This document shows, in pieces, positions 1-14,218 of a stretch of DNA of 64,000 bases (the first letter of the stretch is position 1; each line of letters begins with the position of its first letter). A model generated the notes under the pieces. That model saw nothing but the letters and a program-made list of their open reading frames with translations, was not told where the DNA came from and did not search any database. This stretch comes from Avena insularis (Eukaryota > Streptophyta > Magnoliopsida > Poales > Poaceae), in the NCBI GenBank assembly GCA_023614405.1, contig CM042694.1, positions 479,605,392 through 479,669,391 on the forward strand, written 5' to 3'. The translations under genes and the position numbers were made by a program.

Positions 1-287
1 ACCCTTTATGTGTGAACTCCTGCAAATTGTCAACTATTCTTTGACCAAGAGCTAAGTTTGCCATTACCAATTGTTATTTACTTTATGTATCTTTATGGTG
101 TTTCTTTTACTTATTGCAAGTTAAGTTATATAATAGTTAGTTGTCTTATATTATGATTTGTGTATTGATGAATGTGATGCTTCTTGTCCGTATTATTTTA
201 TCGACTCTTCACTCCATAAACCTGAGGTCATGTTTATTGAGATCAGTTTTCGCTTGGGGACAAGCGAAGTCTAAGCTTGGGGGGAGT
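1..287 (+). mobile_element. 3' internal end of a Gypsy-like LTR retrotransposon
   Basis: This is the non-coding tail of an element whose body lies to the left of the window. No reading frame is visible. It ends in a purine-rich stretch, AAGCTTGGGGGGAGT at 273-287, which directly precedes the TG of the LTR at 288 and therefore looks like the polypurine tract that primes plus-strand synthesis. A purine tract of this form before a TGATACGTCC LTR is common in grass Gypsy elements. The family cannot be named from so little sequence. Confidence 0.7.
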
Positions 288-1324
288 TGATACGTCCATT
301 TTGCATCACTATTCTATATCATAATTTACTGTTATTCATTGATATATTTCATATTAAGAGATGATACTTATGTTATTTCATCTTTTTTTGCATGGTTGAT
401 GACTTTTCGAGCATGGACCGCTGCAGTCAGGATTCTGATGGAAAAGGGGATGTTTGGAGGCGAAATTCACGAAGATTAGAAAATCTGGGAAAATACATGG
501 AAAATTCTTGATCCATATGATGTCTTGTGAGTAGTTTAGATTGTTACATATCATTATATCATTATATCATCTCTGATCTTGATCCATATGATGTCTTGTG
601 AGTAGTTTGTTTAGTTCTTGAGGACATGGGAGAAGTCATGTTGTTAGTAGTGGAATTGTGTTGAGAAATGATATTTAAGTTGTGGTGTATTTCTTATAGT
701 GGTGTCATGTGAACATCAACTACATGACACTTCACCTATATGGGCCTAGGGGAATGCATTGTATATTTGGCTACTAATCGTAGGGGTTGCCGGAGTGACA
801 GAAACCTGAACCTCCATTAGGAAACCTTTGCACAAGGGACGTCAGGGTCTTAGAGTTTAAAGCTATGGTTAGATTTCTACCTTAATTACTTTATTGTACT
901 TGTAGATGCTTGCAAGGGGTATAATCACAAGTATGTATTAGTCCTAGGAAGGTTGGTACATTAGCACAAGTTCACCCACACAACACTTAGTAAACTAAAG
1001 AAGATTAACCAACTATATGAAGCGAAAGCACTTGACGATATTATCGTGTGTCCTCGAGAACGTTTGGTCATCTTAACTAATACAATCGACTTGTCCTTTG
1101 CTAAAGAAAGGATTGGGCCACTTGCTGCATTTAATATTATTGTCTTTTATTTACTCGTACTTTATTTACCTGCATTATCAAAAAACCCTAAAAATCCGTT
1201 TGTTAAGTATTTACAGAGAATTCCTGCTCCAAGCCATTCGCCAACACCTTCTGCTCCTTGTTGGGTTTCACACTCTTACTTATCGAAAATACTGCGATAC
1301 ACCCCCTATACTTGTGGGTCATCA
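288..1324 (+). mobile_element. 3' LTR of the Gypsy-like element (TGATACGTCC...GGGTCATCA)
   Basis: A 1037-bp LTR bounded by TGATACGTCC and GGGTCATCA. The left edge follows a polypurine tract, so this is the 3' LTR. At the right edge the sequence becomes, without a gap, the interior of a Copia LTR whose other copies are at 7594-9309 and 14234-15947; the element therefore inserted into that Copia LTR. The matching TSD on the left should be CTCCT, the five bases after the LTR (1325-1329), but it lies outside the window. Two overlapping frames near 1046-1430 (97 and 110 codons) are not convincing genes. Confidence 0.8.
507..608. repeat. 31-bp direct repeat within the Gypsy LTR
   Basis: The 31 bases at 507-537, beginning CTTGATCCATATGATG, recur at 578-608 with a 71-bp period. 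The spacer contains repeated ATCATTAT. This is a local tandem duplication in the LTR. Confidence 0.85.
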
Positions 1325-2674
1325 CTCCTTTCCAGATAAAGCCATCGGGAACATGTATCTCGCTAATCCAAGACCATGGGGAATAATTTCTAAAGGGGGA
1401 GAGAGATCCTTCACGAGGAGTTGTGAGTGAGATGGAGTGAGAGGGGTGCCTTTTATAGGAGGAGGGGGACAGCCAAAGGCCATGGTGTGGCAGCCATGGT
1501 TGGTGCCCCCACCTCTTCCTTATTCATGTGGGTGGAACACCCACTCACATAAAAGACCTCCACTAAAAGTTCCACTCACACATGCATTAATTTTCCACCA
1601 AAATTAATGCATCTCTCATTTAATAAAACTATTTTATTTATTTTATTCACAATTTTGTTAATTACTTTAATTATAAAACATTCACATAAAACCCCCTGCA
1701 ACATTTCAATATCACATGCAGAACTAGTTTCTGCAATTTCACCCGAAACAATTCCGGTTTCCATCGAAATGATTCTAGCGCTTTCTTAAATCTTTATCTG
1801 AAATATATTTGCTCCAAATGGTGTCGGTATCCCTTAAATCTGTCACCCTAAGGTTCATGAATAATGCAGACATGCTCGAGACCCTTCTACGATCAGTAAT
1901 CAGCAGCGGGACCTAGAGATCCATACTGACTCCCACACATTCAACAATGACTCTAGTGATTGTGTGAACCTTTAATGTCGTAACTAAATCCCTTTGTCTC
2001 GCGATATATTACATGTCCGAGATTCGATCATCGGTATATCCATACCTAGTTTGATCTTGTTACTGACATGCACTCTTTTATTGTTCCCGTGATATAACAT
2101 TCTAGTGATCACATCACTTCCTTGTAAGCTATCTCAATGTGATATCACAGAGAGGGCCCAGAGTATATCTATCCGTCATCGGGATGGAAAAATCCCACTC
2201 TTGATCCATGAGCCTCAACATAACACCTTTGGAGTATCTGAACCCACTTTTATAGTCACCATGTTACGATGTGACGTTTGATGTTATCAAGTTACTCTTC
2301 TAGTGTTAGCGATTGACATGATCTCATGGTCTAAGGACTAAGATTACTTCGTATGATGTTATAGAAATTTAAACACAATGACTTTGATCATAATGCTATA
2401 CTTTAGATGAATGTTCATCACATCATTCACCAATGCTGTGACCTCATTATTAACAACATCCAATGTCCATAATCAGGAAACCTAGATCATCTTATTAATC
2501 AACGAGTTAGTTTATAAGAGAGGCATAACTAGGAACCTTTTATTTGTTTATTAAACACACATGTATTAATGTTTCTAATTAATACAATTATAGCATGCAA
2601 AATAAACATTTATCATAACACAAGGAATAAGATAATAACCACTTTATTATTGCCTCTCGGGCATGTTCCCTTCA
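1325..2674 (-). repeat. Copia LTR copy A, truncated by the Gypsy insertion
   Basis: This 1350-bp piece matches LTR copies B and C from their CTCCTTTCCAGATAAA segment to their TTCA end at 2674. The first part (plus-strand order) has been displaced leftward by the element ending at 1324. In element orientation this is the 3' LTR of internal region 1, starting TGAAGGGAACATGCCC. A reverse-strand TATA box, seen as CCTTTTATAGG, lies near 1450. Confidence 0.85.
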
Positions 2675-2984
2675 GTCTCCCACTTGCACTAGAGTCAATA
2701 ATCTAGTCTGTAAACTTGCGCATTCAACACCTACGGCTTTCTGGTGTTGTACATACACGTTTTCTTGTGGTTAACATAATCTCCGGATCTGACATTTTCA
2801 GGTCCGCGTGTATTTGCATGTCTTTGCGTCTCTACACATCACTCATTCTCTAATGAGATGGCATTGTATAAATTTAGTCCTTTGGCGAGACATTTAGTTC
2901 CTTTGGGTTAAAACATGTTGATATAATTGTCGCACAATATATCTTCATAGTACTAGCCCACTATGAATCACACCTAGTTTGATA

Positions 2985-4620
2985 ACAAACTACTTAACCA
3001 AATTCCCTCCTTTACTGCTACTATAGCAGTCATATACTTAGCCTTTTGTTGTAGTATCTGTCGCAATGTATCAACTTTGGAACTCGTCCAAATCCATCAT
3101 GGAACCTCCTTTCCATTACACTGTGCCACCCATAGTTTAAATTGAGATAAATTTAATTTGTATCTTGTGACAAACTAGTACCAATGTAACACTTTACAAT
3201 GAACTTCTTTTATTTATTTGTCACTTATACATGATATATTCTTAGTTTTTCCAGAACTCATAAGAATATCTTTACTATCGTCCAATGATCATCTTATGAA
3301 TCATTCTGGTATATGCTCACAACATTTAGAGCATAGGACATATCTAGATATGTACATATCACAATATACATTATTGATCAAAATATTCATGTGATTTCAC
3401 TCACCAAGTGTCAAAACACTCGAATCTCATTTCACTTACCAAGTGTCAATACACTTGAATCTTGATTCAACCGTTCCCATGCGGCAAGAACCTTTGTTGT
3501 CGTTTCCATATTGAACTTATTCAATATCTCATATATGTACGTGTGGCACAACCATATTAGTGTTTCAATCTATCCATATAGACATTGATGCTAAATATTC
3601 CAGTTTTGCCCAAGTCTTTCATCGAAATCCAATTTTAATGAAATTCTTAATTCATGTCAATAAAAGATACATCATTTCCAATCAACAACATGTCATCTAC
3701 ATAATGTATTAGAAATATGTCTCAGCACTCCCACTTAATTTCTAGCAAAAGCAAGCATCTTGATCGTCTTCGATGAAATTAAACCTTTTTAACAGTTTCA
3801 TCATGGTGAAGATTCCAACTCCTATATTCTTACTTCAACCATTGAAGTTTGTATGCCTAAACCCGTCGGACCGTGTCATGTACACGTCCTAGGTAACCAT
3901 TCTATTAGAAGAACTTTGTTTCGTTTGTTCAACTACCATATACCAAATTATATGTAGTGGTTGCTATATTAATCCGTCAAGACTAAATATCACTATGAAA
4001 GATCAAATCTTTTCATAGTCAACTCCTTGAACATTGTCATCAACTCCTTTCCGACATGTCGACTATTTCATAGTTGTCAAACATCCATGTCTATTTATTT
4101 ATGGATCCAAATAGGACTGATAGGCTTCACCCCTTTCCAGAGGGTCTTCCAAGTTCAGAAACTTGATTTCTCGTGTATCCTATACTATCACGAATTTTAT
4201 GACTTCAAGTCATTTTATAGAGTTAGGGCCCATCATCGCTTCTTTACATGCAGTCGTTTCATCATTGTCAAAACAATAGGACTTATATTTCAAATCTTAT
4301 TATTTGATTCTTACCGACCCACACGGTTCAATAGGAACTCTAATCTCTGAGATCACAACCCTTGTAATCGCGAGAGCCATGAGCATTTTAGCCACCTCCG
4401 GGACACTTTCCGGCATTGCGCTAATTAGCACATGTTGCTTAGGTTCATCAACCTAATCAAAGTTCTATTGTCCTCCCACTTAACTTTTGTGAAAAATTCC
4501 TTCTTTAAGAAACTTCACATTCCAAGCGAGAAACTCTTTTGTCTTTGGTGTTATGGAGGTATACCCAACAAATTCTATGGGATAACCTACAAAGACGTGT
4601 TTATCCGACTTTGGTTGTAA
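2985..4620 (-). pseudogene. pol: Copia pol remnants: integrase C-terminus, RT and RNase H (copy 1)
   Basis: Three short stretches are recognisable on the minus strand. At about 4480-4612 a frame reads KSDKHVFVGYPIEFVGYT and later FLAWNVKFLKEGIF, the conserved segment after the Copia integrase core. At 3680-3710 HYVDDMLLIGND is the RT catalytic YVDD block. At about 2985-3085 the motifs KYMTAIVAVKEGIWL resemble the Copia RNase H segment that usually reads TEAEYIAA..AAKEAVWL. Stops and frame changes separate them; two stops follow the YVDD block within 20 codons. The protein would have been the Copia polyprotein (integrase before RT). No function can remain. Confidence 0.75.
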
Positions 4621-7578
4621 ACATTTTACTTATGCATATCATACCAAAATTTAAGAAAAGACAACTCAGGTTTTATCCCAAACCATAACCTTTATGGTGT
4701 CATTTCAACGGATCACGATGGTGCTCTTTTAAGTGTAAAAGCGGTAGTCTCTAAAGTTTTAATCTTTAAAACATAATGATAGTTTTATAAATGACACCTT
4801 TGATCTTACCATGTCAAACAAGGTTCGATTTGATCTCTCGAACATACCATACTGCTATGGTTTATCGGGAAATGCAAATCAATGGAACAATTCCTCAAAT
4901 CTTAGGTATTTTTCTAAACATGTAACTCAAATATCATCCTATATGATCGAATCATAAATTGTTTATTTTCTCGTTACAATGATTTTCCACTTCATCTTGA
5001 AAGTCTTTGAACAATTTTAAAATGTTTCATACTTCTTCCTTATTAAGTAAATATACAGATATATTCACTCAAATTTTTGGAGAAAGCATATGAAGTTGAA
5101 AGATCCACCACACATGGCTACATATAATGGACTATATATATACATCAATATGCACAATTTCCAATAAGTAAGTCACCCATTCCCCTTTGGCCTATGAACG
5201 AAGTTTCAATTATCTCGACAGAAGTCTCACAAGCATCATTTGATCAAAAGCAAAGACTCCAAAAATGCATCAACATGCAGTTTCTCATGTTTTCGTTCCA
5301 ATATAATTTAAATGGCAATGTCACTTCGTAAGTGATCTTTCAATCATTTGTCTTGTGAAATTTTAGCATTAGTTTTATGGACGTCATTTCTCTAACTAGA
5401 CTTGTAAAAGTTAATCCCTCTTCTATGGAATACGCTAATTATTTGAACAACCATTGTTCTCATAATACTGGAACAAAATAACAATTATTTAAACAAATCT
5501 TGAAGACAAGCTTTGATGTCAACGAGAAATACAATAACACTTTATTTGTTTTTGATGAACATCGTCACATATTCTCTTGCCAGTTACTTAGGCCATTGTT
5601 GTTCATGAATTGCATTGTTTTGTATGACATTTCACACAAACCAATTCAGTATCCAATACCCAAGAACCACATTGTTTAACAAGCAAAGAATACAACCATA
5701 ACATGTATATCATCTATATATCTTAGCTAGACATTTCTAGTCTTTTCTATTTTCTGCCAAATATTTTATAGATTCTCTTTCAGCATTTTCTTTTCTTTTA
5801 AAAGAATCTATCAACATCAATAGTGTCGCCATACACATGACACATAGTACAAATCGTGTATAGTCAATTACTAATACCTTTGGACTTGCACTTTGAAGTT
5901 GATCACCATCATCAAATGTTTGGTGTTCTTTCAAAAATCCATTCTTTAGAAATCTATTAGTGTAGTAAACATTTTACCTACATCTTATATTTATCCTTAT
6001 CATGAAAACTTTCATGATCAAGCTACTATAGCCTATAAGGACGAATTGTGAGTATAATGTCAGTTCCCAAAACCTTTTTGGGAGATTAGGACACCTAGCG
6101 TCTTCAACCTTCGCAAATTCTCATACAATATGAGAACGTGTATTTTGCCAAATTATACTCTTTCATATTGCAACCATAAACATTGTTTCAGATATCACAA
6201 TATCTTCCACACATAATGGTTTCTGAAACAATTCTTTCAACTCCTAGATAACCTCGATATTAAAACAACATTTGAATATCAAGAATCATGGAGGCAAACA
6301 TGATACTTTAGATACTAACACTGGAATTCTTACTCTTGATTTAATACTACTTATTAAACTTCATGGAGTAAATAGAGTTTGCTGAAAGTTTGCAATAGGA
6401 CTTCTAAATTTTAAATTAACATTCAAGACAATACGATACCAGTTTGTAAAGTAAATATCCAGAATTCTATGGTTCTATTATCTCAATTAAAACTAAGCAT
6501 AAGATAGTAAATGGATGCCAATGACTACATCAAACTATGCAAATTTACTTTGATTTAATGGTTTATGATAAATTGAGTTCGACTGATCCAAATTACACAT
6601 GAACTCCCACTCAAAACCAACATCCCTCGAGTTGTTTTGGTGATTACATGAACCAAATCCACTACACCAAGTCAGATCATCACGTGAGTCGGTGTAGATT
6701 AAAAGGCAAGCATCTATATGGGCATCATATCTACCATATGACTCATGCTTAACCTTTCAGTCCGTGTTCCGAGGCCATGTCTATACATGATAGGCTCGCC
6801 AAGTAAGAATCTTAGTACTCGCGTGTGTAAATCTGTCTTGCACCCATTGTATGAAAGCGTAGAGTCAAGTACACCCGATCATCACGTGATGTCTCGAAAC
6901 AACGATCCATAAAACGGTGCATACTTAAGGAAGAACACATTTTTATCTTGATATCTAAAAGAGGGAACATCTTATAATGCTACTAAAACGCCAAACAAGC
7001 AATATAAGATGCAAACATTATATGCAAAAAGTGAAATGATATGGTTCTTACAGTTGATCACTATCATGTGCATCGTGGTATGATCTTTATCATTCCTCTA
7101 TGTGTAAGGCCAAGGTATATGGAACTTACACGTTAGGTATGCTATAATTTCCAAGAGTATCAACTATACTTCAAATTATAACATTACCATATCATGACAC
7201 TTGCCCAACAACAATCTAAACTAGACGCTTCTAATTTATCAATTGCAAGTTTTATGTGGGTTAGGGCTTTCGAAGATAGAACCGGTCTTACCTACGAACA
7301 TGGAACCACAACGATGATAATCAAATTATTAGCAACTCATTGTAAATTAGATATTGACTATAGTTGGAGATACAGACACCCGCTAGCCACTTATGCAAAA
7401 CTAGTTGCATGTCAAGCGTGGAACGGGTCTCATGTGCGAGGAAATGTAAAGTTAGTCCGAGCCGCTTCATCCCACTATGCCATCAATATCCAAAATACAT
7501 AGAAGATGCAATAACATGATCATAAATTCTCACATACTCATAGGTGTTATACCCGTGCAAAGAATCTACGCATAGATC

Positions 7579-7593
7579 AGGCTCTGATACTAC
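7579..7593 (-). promoter_or_regulatory. Primer-binding site, internal region 1 (tRNA-iMet type)
   Basis: The minus strand reads AGTATCAGAGCC one base after the LTR end CCCAACA. This matches the usual Copia site TGGTATCAGAGCC, complementary to the 3' end of initiator methionine tRNA, with one change (A for G). It fixes the element orientation and the LTR edge at 7594. Confidence 0.85.
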
Positions 7594-9309
7594 TGTTGGG
7601 TTTGCAGCATAGAAAACAAAAAAATTCCTATGATGTGAACAACTAAGCATCAAGATCTATCTACCTAGATACAATCAACGGGTGGATATACATCCATAGA
7701 GAACATACCCTTGAAGAGCGATAAAGAATTGTTAACGAGTTTGAACTCGTGGATGATGTAGTCATACACTTGTCGATCTCAAGATCGTGATGAATTCCAG
7801 CAAGTCCAGCACCAACAAGTCTAGTAGGTCTAGCACCTGCAAGTCCAACAGGTCCAACACTAGCAAGTCCAGCACCGCAAAGCAGCGGTGCATCCATGAT
7901 CGCACACACGTTCGGTACCCCGACAACCTCCGTGTCCTTATTCCAGCGATGTAGCGGAAGCAACAACTCCTTTCCAGATAAATCCACCGGGAACATGTAT
8001 CTTGCTAATTCGAGACCATGCGGAATAATTTCTAGAGGGGGAGAGAGATCCTTCACGAGGAGGTGTGAGTGAGATGGAGTGGGAGGGGTGCCTTTTATAG
8101 GAGGAGGGGGTAGCCAAAGGCCATGGCATGGTAGCCATGGTGGGTGCCCCACCTCTTCCTCATTCATGTGGGTGGATCACCCACTCACATAAAAGACCTC
8201 CACTCAAAATTCCACTCACACATGCATTGATTTTCCAAATTAATGGATCTCTCATTTAATAAAACTATTTTATTTATTTTATTCAGAATTTTGTTAATTA
8301 CTTTAATTAACAAACATTCACATAAAACCCCCTGCTTCATTTCAATATCACAAGCATAACCAGTTTCTGCAATTTCGCCCAAAACAATTCCGGTTTCCAT
8401 CGAAATGATTCCAGCGCTTTCTTAAATCTTTATCTAAAACATATTTGCTCCAAATGGTGTTGGTATCCCTTAAGTGTGTCATCCTATGGTTCGCGAATAA
8501 TGCAGACATGCTCGAGACCCTTCTCTGATCAATAATCAGCAGCAGGACCTAGAGATCTGTACTGACTCCCACACATTCAACAATGACTCTAGTGATCGTG
8601 TGAACCTTTAACGTTGTAACTAAATACCTTTGTCTCGCGATATATTACATGCTCGAGATTGGATCATCGGTATCTCCATACCTAGTTTGATCTCGTTACT
8701 GACATGCACTCTTTTCTTGTTCCCATGATATAACATTCTAGTGATCACATCACTTGCTTGTAAGCTATCTCAATGTGATATCACCGAGAGGGCCCAGAGT
8801 ATATCTATCTGTCATCGGGATGAAAAATCCCACTCTTGATCCATGAGCCTCAACATAACACCTTTGGAGTATCTGAACCCACTTTTATAGTCACCCTGTT
8901 ACGATGTGACGTTTGATGTTATCAAGTTACTCTTCTAGTGTTAGCGATTGACATGATCTCATGGTCTAAGGACTAAGATTACTTCGTATAATGTTATAAC
9001 AATTTAAACACAATGACTTTGATCATAATGCTATACTTTAGATGAATGTTCATCACATCATTTACCAATGCTGTGACCTCACTATTAACAACATCCAATG
9101 TCCATAATCAGGAAACATTGATCATCTTGTTAATCAACGAGTTAGTTTATAAGAGAGGCATAACCAAAAACCTTTTATTTGTTTATTAAACACACATATA
9201 TTAATGTTCCCAATTAATACAATTATAGCATGCAAAACAAACATTTATCATAACACAAGGAATAAGATAATAACCACTTTATTATTGCCTCTCGGGCATG
9301 TTCCCTTCA
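7594..9309 (-). repeat. Copia LTR copy B, shared by both internal regions
   Basis: A complete 1716-bp LTR (plus-strand edges TGTTGGGTTTGCAGC and CATGTTCCCTTCA). It is the 5' LTR for internal region 1 on its left and the 3' LTR for internal region 2 on its right. A TATA box (minus strand TATAAAAGG) is at about 8092-8099, so transcription would run toward lower coordinates. The 168-codon minus-strand frame at 7661-8167 is LTR sequence, not a gene: it covers the transcript leader and has no counterpart of similar length in copy C. Confidence 0.9.
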
Positions 9310-9629
9310 GTCTCCCACTTGCACTAGAGTCATTAATCTAGTATGTAAACTTGCGCATTCAACACCTATGGTTTTCTGGTGTTGTACATAAGCGTTTGAT
9401 TGTGGTTAACATAATCTCTGGATCTAACATTTTCAGGTCCGCGTGTATTTGCATGTCTTTGCGTCTCTACACATCACTCATTCTCTAATGAGATGGCATT
9501 GTATAAATTTACTCCTTTAGTGAGACCTTTAGTTCCTTTGGGTTAAAACATGTTGATATAATTGTCGCACAATATATCTTCATAGTACTAGCCCACTATG
9601 AACCACACCTAGTTTGATAACAAACTACT

Positions 9630-11262
9630 TAATGAAATTCCATCCTTTACTGCTACTATAGCAGTCATATACTTAGCCTTTTGTTGTAGTATCCATCACA
9701 ATGTACCAACTTTGGAACTCAACCAAATCCACCATGGAACCTCCTTTACATTACACTGTGCCACCCATAGTTTAAATTGAGATAAATTTAATTTGTATCT
9801 TGTGACAAACTAGTATCAATGTAACACTTTATAATGAACTTCTTTTATTTATTTGTCACTTATACATGATATATTCTTAGTTCTTCCAAAACTCATAAGA
9901 ATATCTTTACTATCGTCTAGTGATCATCTTATGAATCATTCTGGTATATGCTCACAATAGAGCATAGGACATATATAGATATGTACATATCACAATATAC
10001 ATTATTGATCAAAATATTCATGTGATTTCACTCACCAAGTGTCAAAACACTTGAATCTTGTTTCACTTACCAAGTGTCAATACACTTGAATCTTGATTCA
10101 ACCGTTCCCCTGCGGCAAGAACCTTTGTTGTCGTTTCCATATTGAACTTATTCAATATCTCATATATGTATGTGTGGCACAACCATATTAGCGTTTCAAT
10201 CTATCCGTATAGACATTGATGCTAAATATTCCGGTTTTGCCCAAGTCTTTCATCGAAATCCAATTTTAATGAAATTCTTAATCCATGTCAATAAAAGATA
10301 CATCATTTCCAATCAACAACATGTCATCTACATAATGTATTGGAAATATGTCTCAGCGCTCCCACTTAATTTCTTGGAAAAGCAAGCATCTTCATCGTCT
10401 CCGATGAAATTAAACCTTTTAACAGTTTCATCACGGTGAAGATTCCAACTCCTCTATGATTACTTCAACCATTGAAGTTTGCATGCCCTTTTGACATCCT
10501 TTGAATTAACTAAACCCTTTAGACCGTGTCATGTACACGTCCTAGGTAACCATTCTATTAGAAGAACTTTGTTTCATTTGTTCAACTACCATATACCAAA
10601 TTATATGTAGTGGTTGCTATATTAATCCGTCAAGACTAAATATCGCTATGAAAGATCAAACCTTTTCATAGTTAACTCCTTGAACATTATCGTAAACTCC
10701 TTTCTGACATGTCGACTATTTCATAGTTTTCAAACATCCATGTCTATTTCCAAATACGACTGATAGGCTTCACACCTTTCCAGAGGGTCTTCCAAGTTCA
10801 GAAACTTGATTTCTCGTGTATGGATACTATCACGGATTTTATGACTTCTAGTCATTTTATGGAGTCAGGGCCCATCATCGCTTCTTTGCATGAAGTCGGT
10901 TCATCATTGTCAAAATAATAACAACTTCTGTTTCAAATCTTACTATTTGATTCTTACCGACCCACACGGTTCAATAGGAACTCTAATCTCCGAGATCACA
11001 ACCCTTGTAATCACGAGAGCCATGAGAATTTTAGCCACCTCTAGGACACTTTCCGGCATTACGCTACTTAGCACATGTTGCTTAGGTTCATCAACCTAAT
11101 CAAAGTTCTATTGTCCTCCCACTTAACTTTTGTGAAAAATTCCTTCTTTAAGAAACTTCACATTCCAAGCGAGAAACTCTTTTGTCTTTGGTGTTATGGA
11201 GGTATACCCAACAAATTCTATGGGATAACCTACAAAGACGTGTTTATCCGACTTTGGTTGTA
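9630..11262 (-). pseudogene. pol: Copia pol remnants: integrase C-terminus, RT and RNase H (copy 2)
   Basis: The same three blocks as in copy 1. The integrase tail KHVFVGYPIEFVGYT is at about 11120-11255, the RT block HYVDDMLLIGND at about 10310-10340, and the RNase H-like segment at about 9630-9720. The integrase segment is identical to copy 1 at the amino-acid level, ending in the same stop after GIFHKS. The bases around YVDD differ slightly, but the two following stops are the same. Confidence 0.7.
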
Positions 11263-14218
11263 AACATTTTACTTATGCATAGCATACCAAAATTTAAGAA
11301 AAGACAACTCGGGTTTTATCCCAAACCATAACCTTTATGGTGTCATTTCAACGGATCACGATGGTGCTCTTTTAAGTGTAAAAGCGGTAGTCTCTAAAGT
11401 TTTAATCTTTAAAACATAATGATAGTTTTATAAATGACACCTTTGATCTTACCATGTCAAACAAGGTTCGATTTGATCTCTCGAACATACCATACTCCTA
11501 TGGTTTATCGGGAAATGCAATTCCATGGAACAATTCTCAAATCTTAGGTGTTTTGCTAAACATGTAACTCAAATATTATCCTATATGATCAAATCATAAA
11601 TTGTTTATTTTCTCGTTACAATGATTTTCCACTTCATCTTGAAAGTCTTTGAACAATTTTAAAATGTTTCATACTTCTTCCTTATTAAGTAAATATACAG
11701 ATATATTCACTCAAATTTTTGGAGAAAGCATATGAAGTTGAAAGATCCACCGCACATGGCTACATATAATGGACTATATATATACATCAATATGCACAAT
11801 TTCCAATAAGTAAGTCACCCGTTCCCCTTTGGCCTATGAACGGAATTTCAATTATCTCAAGAGGAGTCTCACAAGAATCATTTGATCAAAAGCAAAGACT
11901 CCAAAAATCCATCAACATGTAGTTTCTCATGTTCTCTTTCCAATATAATTTAAATGGCAATGCCACTTTGTAAGTGATATTTCAATCATTTGTCTTGCGA
12001 CATTTTAGCATTAGTTTTATGGACGTGATTTCTCTAAGTAGACTTGTAGAAGTTAATCCCACTTCTATGGAAGACGCTAATTATTTGAACAACCATTGTT
12101 CTCATAATACTGGAACAAAATAACAATTATTTAAACAAACCTTGAAGACAAGCTTTGATGTCAACGAGAAACACAATAACACTTTATTTGTTTTCGATGA
12201 ACATCGTCACATATTCTCTTGCCAGTTACTTAGGCCATTGTAGTTCATGAATTGCATTGTTTTGTATGACATTTCACACCAACCAATTCGGTATCCAAGA
12301 CCCAAGAACCACATTGTTTAACAAGAAAAGAATACAACCATAACATGTATATCATCTATATATCTTAGCTAGACATTTCTAGTCTTTTCTATTTTCTGCC
12401 AAATATTTTATAGATTCTCTTTCAGCATTTACTTTTCTTTTAAAGAATCTATCAACATCAATAGTGGCGCCATACACATGACACATAGTACAAAGCGTGT
12501 ATAGTCAAATACTAATACCTTTGGACTTGCACTTTGAAGTTGATCACCATCATCAAATGTTCGGTGTTCTTTCAAAAATCCATTCTTTAGTAATCTATTA
12601 GTGTAGTAAACATTTTACCTACATATTATATTTATCCTTATCATGACAACTTTCATGATCAAGCTACTATAGCCTACAAGGATGAATCGTGAGTATAATG
12701 TCAGTTCCCAAAACCTTTTTGGGAGATTAGGACGCCTAGCGTCTCCAACCTTCGCAAATTCTCATACTATATGAGAATGTGTATTTTGCCAAATTATACT
12801 CTATCATATTGCAACCATAAACATTGTTTCAGATATCACCATATCTTCCACACATAATGGTTTCTGAAACAATTCTTTCAAATCCTAGATAACCTCGATA
12901 TTAAAACAACATTTGAATATCAAGAATCATGGAGGTAAACATGATACTTTAGATACTAACACTGGAATTCTTACTCTTGATTTAATACTACTTATTAAAC
13001 TTCATTGAGTAAATACAGTTTTCTGAAAGTTTGCAATAGGACTTCTAAATTTTAAATTAACATTCAAAATAATACGATACCAGTTTGTAAAGTAAATATC
13101 CAGAATTCTATAGTTATATTATCTCAATTAAAACTAAGCATGAGATAGTAAATGGATGCCAATGACTACATAAAACTATGCAAATTCACTTTGATTTAAT
13201 GGTTTATGATAAATTGAGTTCGACTGATCCAAATTACAAATGAACTCCCACTCAAAACCAACATCCCTCGAGTTGTTTTGGTGATTACATGAACCAAATC
13301 CACTACACCAAGTCCGATCGTTACGTGAGTCGGTGTAGCTTAAAAGGCGAGCATCTATATGGGCATCATATCTACCATATCACTCATGCTTAACCTTTCA
13401 GTCCGTGTTCCGAGGCCATGTCTGTACATGATAGGCTCGCCAAGTAAGAATCTTAGTACTCGCGTGTGTAAAACTGTCTTGCACCCATTGTATGAAAGCG
13501 TAGAGTCAAGTACACCCGATCATCACGTGATGTCTCAAAACAACGATCCATAAAACGGTGCATACTTAAGGAAGAACACATTTTTATCTTGATATCTAAA
13601 AGAGGGAACATCTTATAATGCTACTAAAACGCCAAACAAGCAATATAAGATGCAAACATCATATGCAAAAAGTGAAATGATATGGTTCTTGCACTTTATC
13701 ACTATCATGTGCATCGTGGTATGATCTTTATCATTCCTCTATGTGTAAGGCCAAGGTATATGGAACTTACACGTTAGGTATGCTATAATTTCCAAGTGTA
13801 TCAACTATACTTCAAATTATCACATTAAAACATATCATGACACTTACCCAACAACAATCTAAACTAGACGCTTCTAATTTATCAATTGCAAGTTTTATGT
13901 GGCTTAGGGCTTTCGAAGATAGAACCGGTCTTACCTATGAACATGGAACCACAACGATGATAATCAAATTATTAGCAACTCGTTGTAAATCAGATATTGA
14001 CTATAGTAGGAGAGACAGACACCCGCTCACTTATGCAAAACTAGTTGCATGTCAAGCGTGGAACAGGTCTCTTGTGAGAGGAAATGTAAAGTTAGTCTGG
14101 GCCGCTTCATCCCACTATGCCATCAATATCCAAAATACATAGAAGATGCAATAACATGATCATCAACGCTCACATACTCATATGTGTTATACCCGTGCAA
14201 AGCATCTACAGATATATC

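Larger units (their letters stand above)
2675..7593 (-). mobile_element. Copia internal region 1 (degenerate gag-pol)
   Basis: About 4.9 kb, read on the minus strand from the primer-binding site at 7580-7592 to the polypurine tract at 2675-2690. It is AT-rich and has no frame longer than about 107 codons in any direction. RNase H, RT and integrase remnants lie in the expected Copia order (integrase, RT, RNase H) toward the 3' LTR. The gag part (about 5000-7500) is not recognisable. Short plus-strand frames such as 4027-4350 and 7194-7502 run against the element and are chance. It is shorter than typical autonomous relatives and full of stops and frameshifts. Confidence 0.8.

Noticed and set aside
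4432..4620. Plus-strand 62-codon frame repeated exactly at 11075-11263
   Set aside because: Exact repetition looked meaningful, but the opposite strand there encodes the Copia integrase tail (VFVGYPIEFVGYT). The frame is a shadow in duplicated DNA.
7661..8167. 168-codon minus-strand frame in Copia LTR copy B
   Set aside because: It lies wholly in the LTR leader. The same region of copy C splits into shorter frames (14301-14636 and 14578-14802), so it is not conserved as coding sequence.
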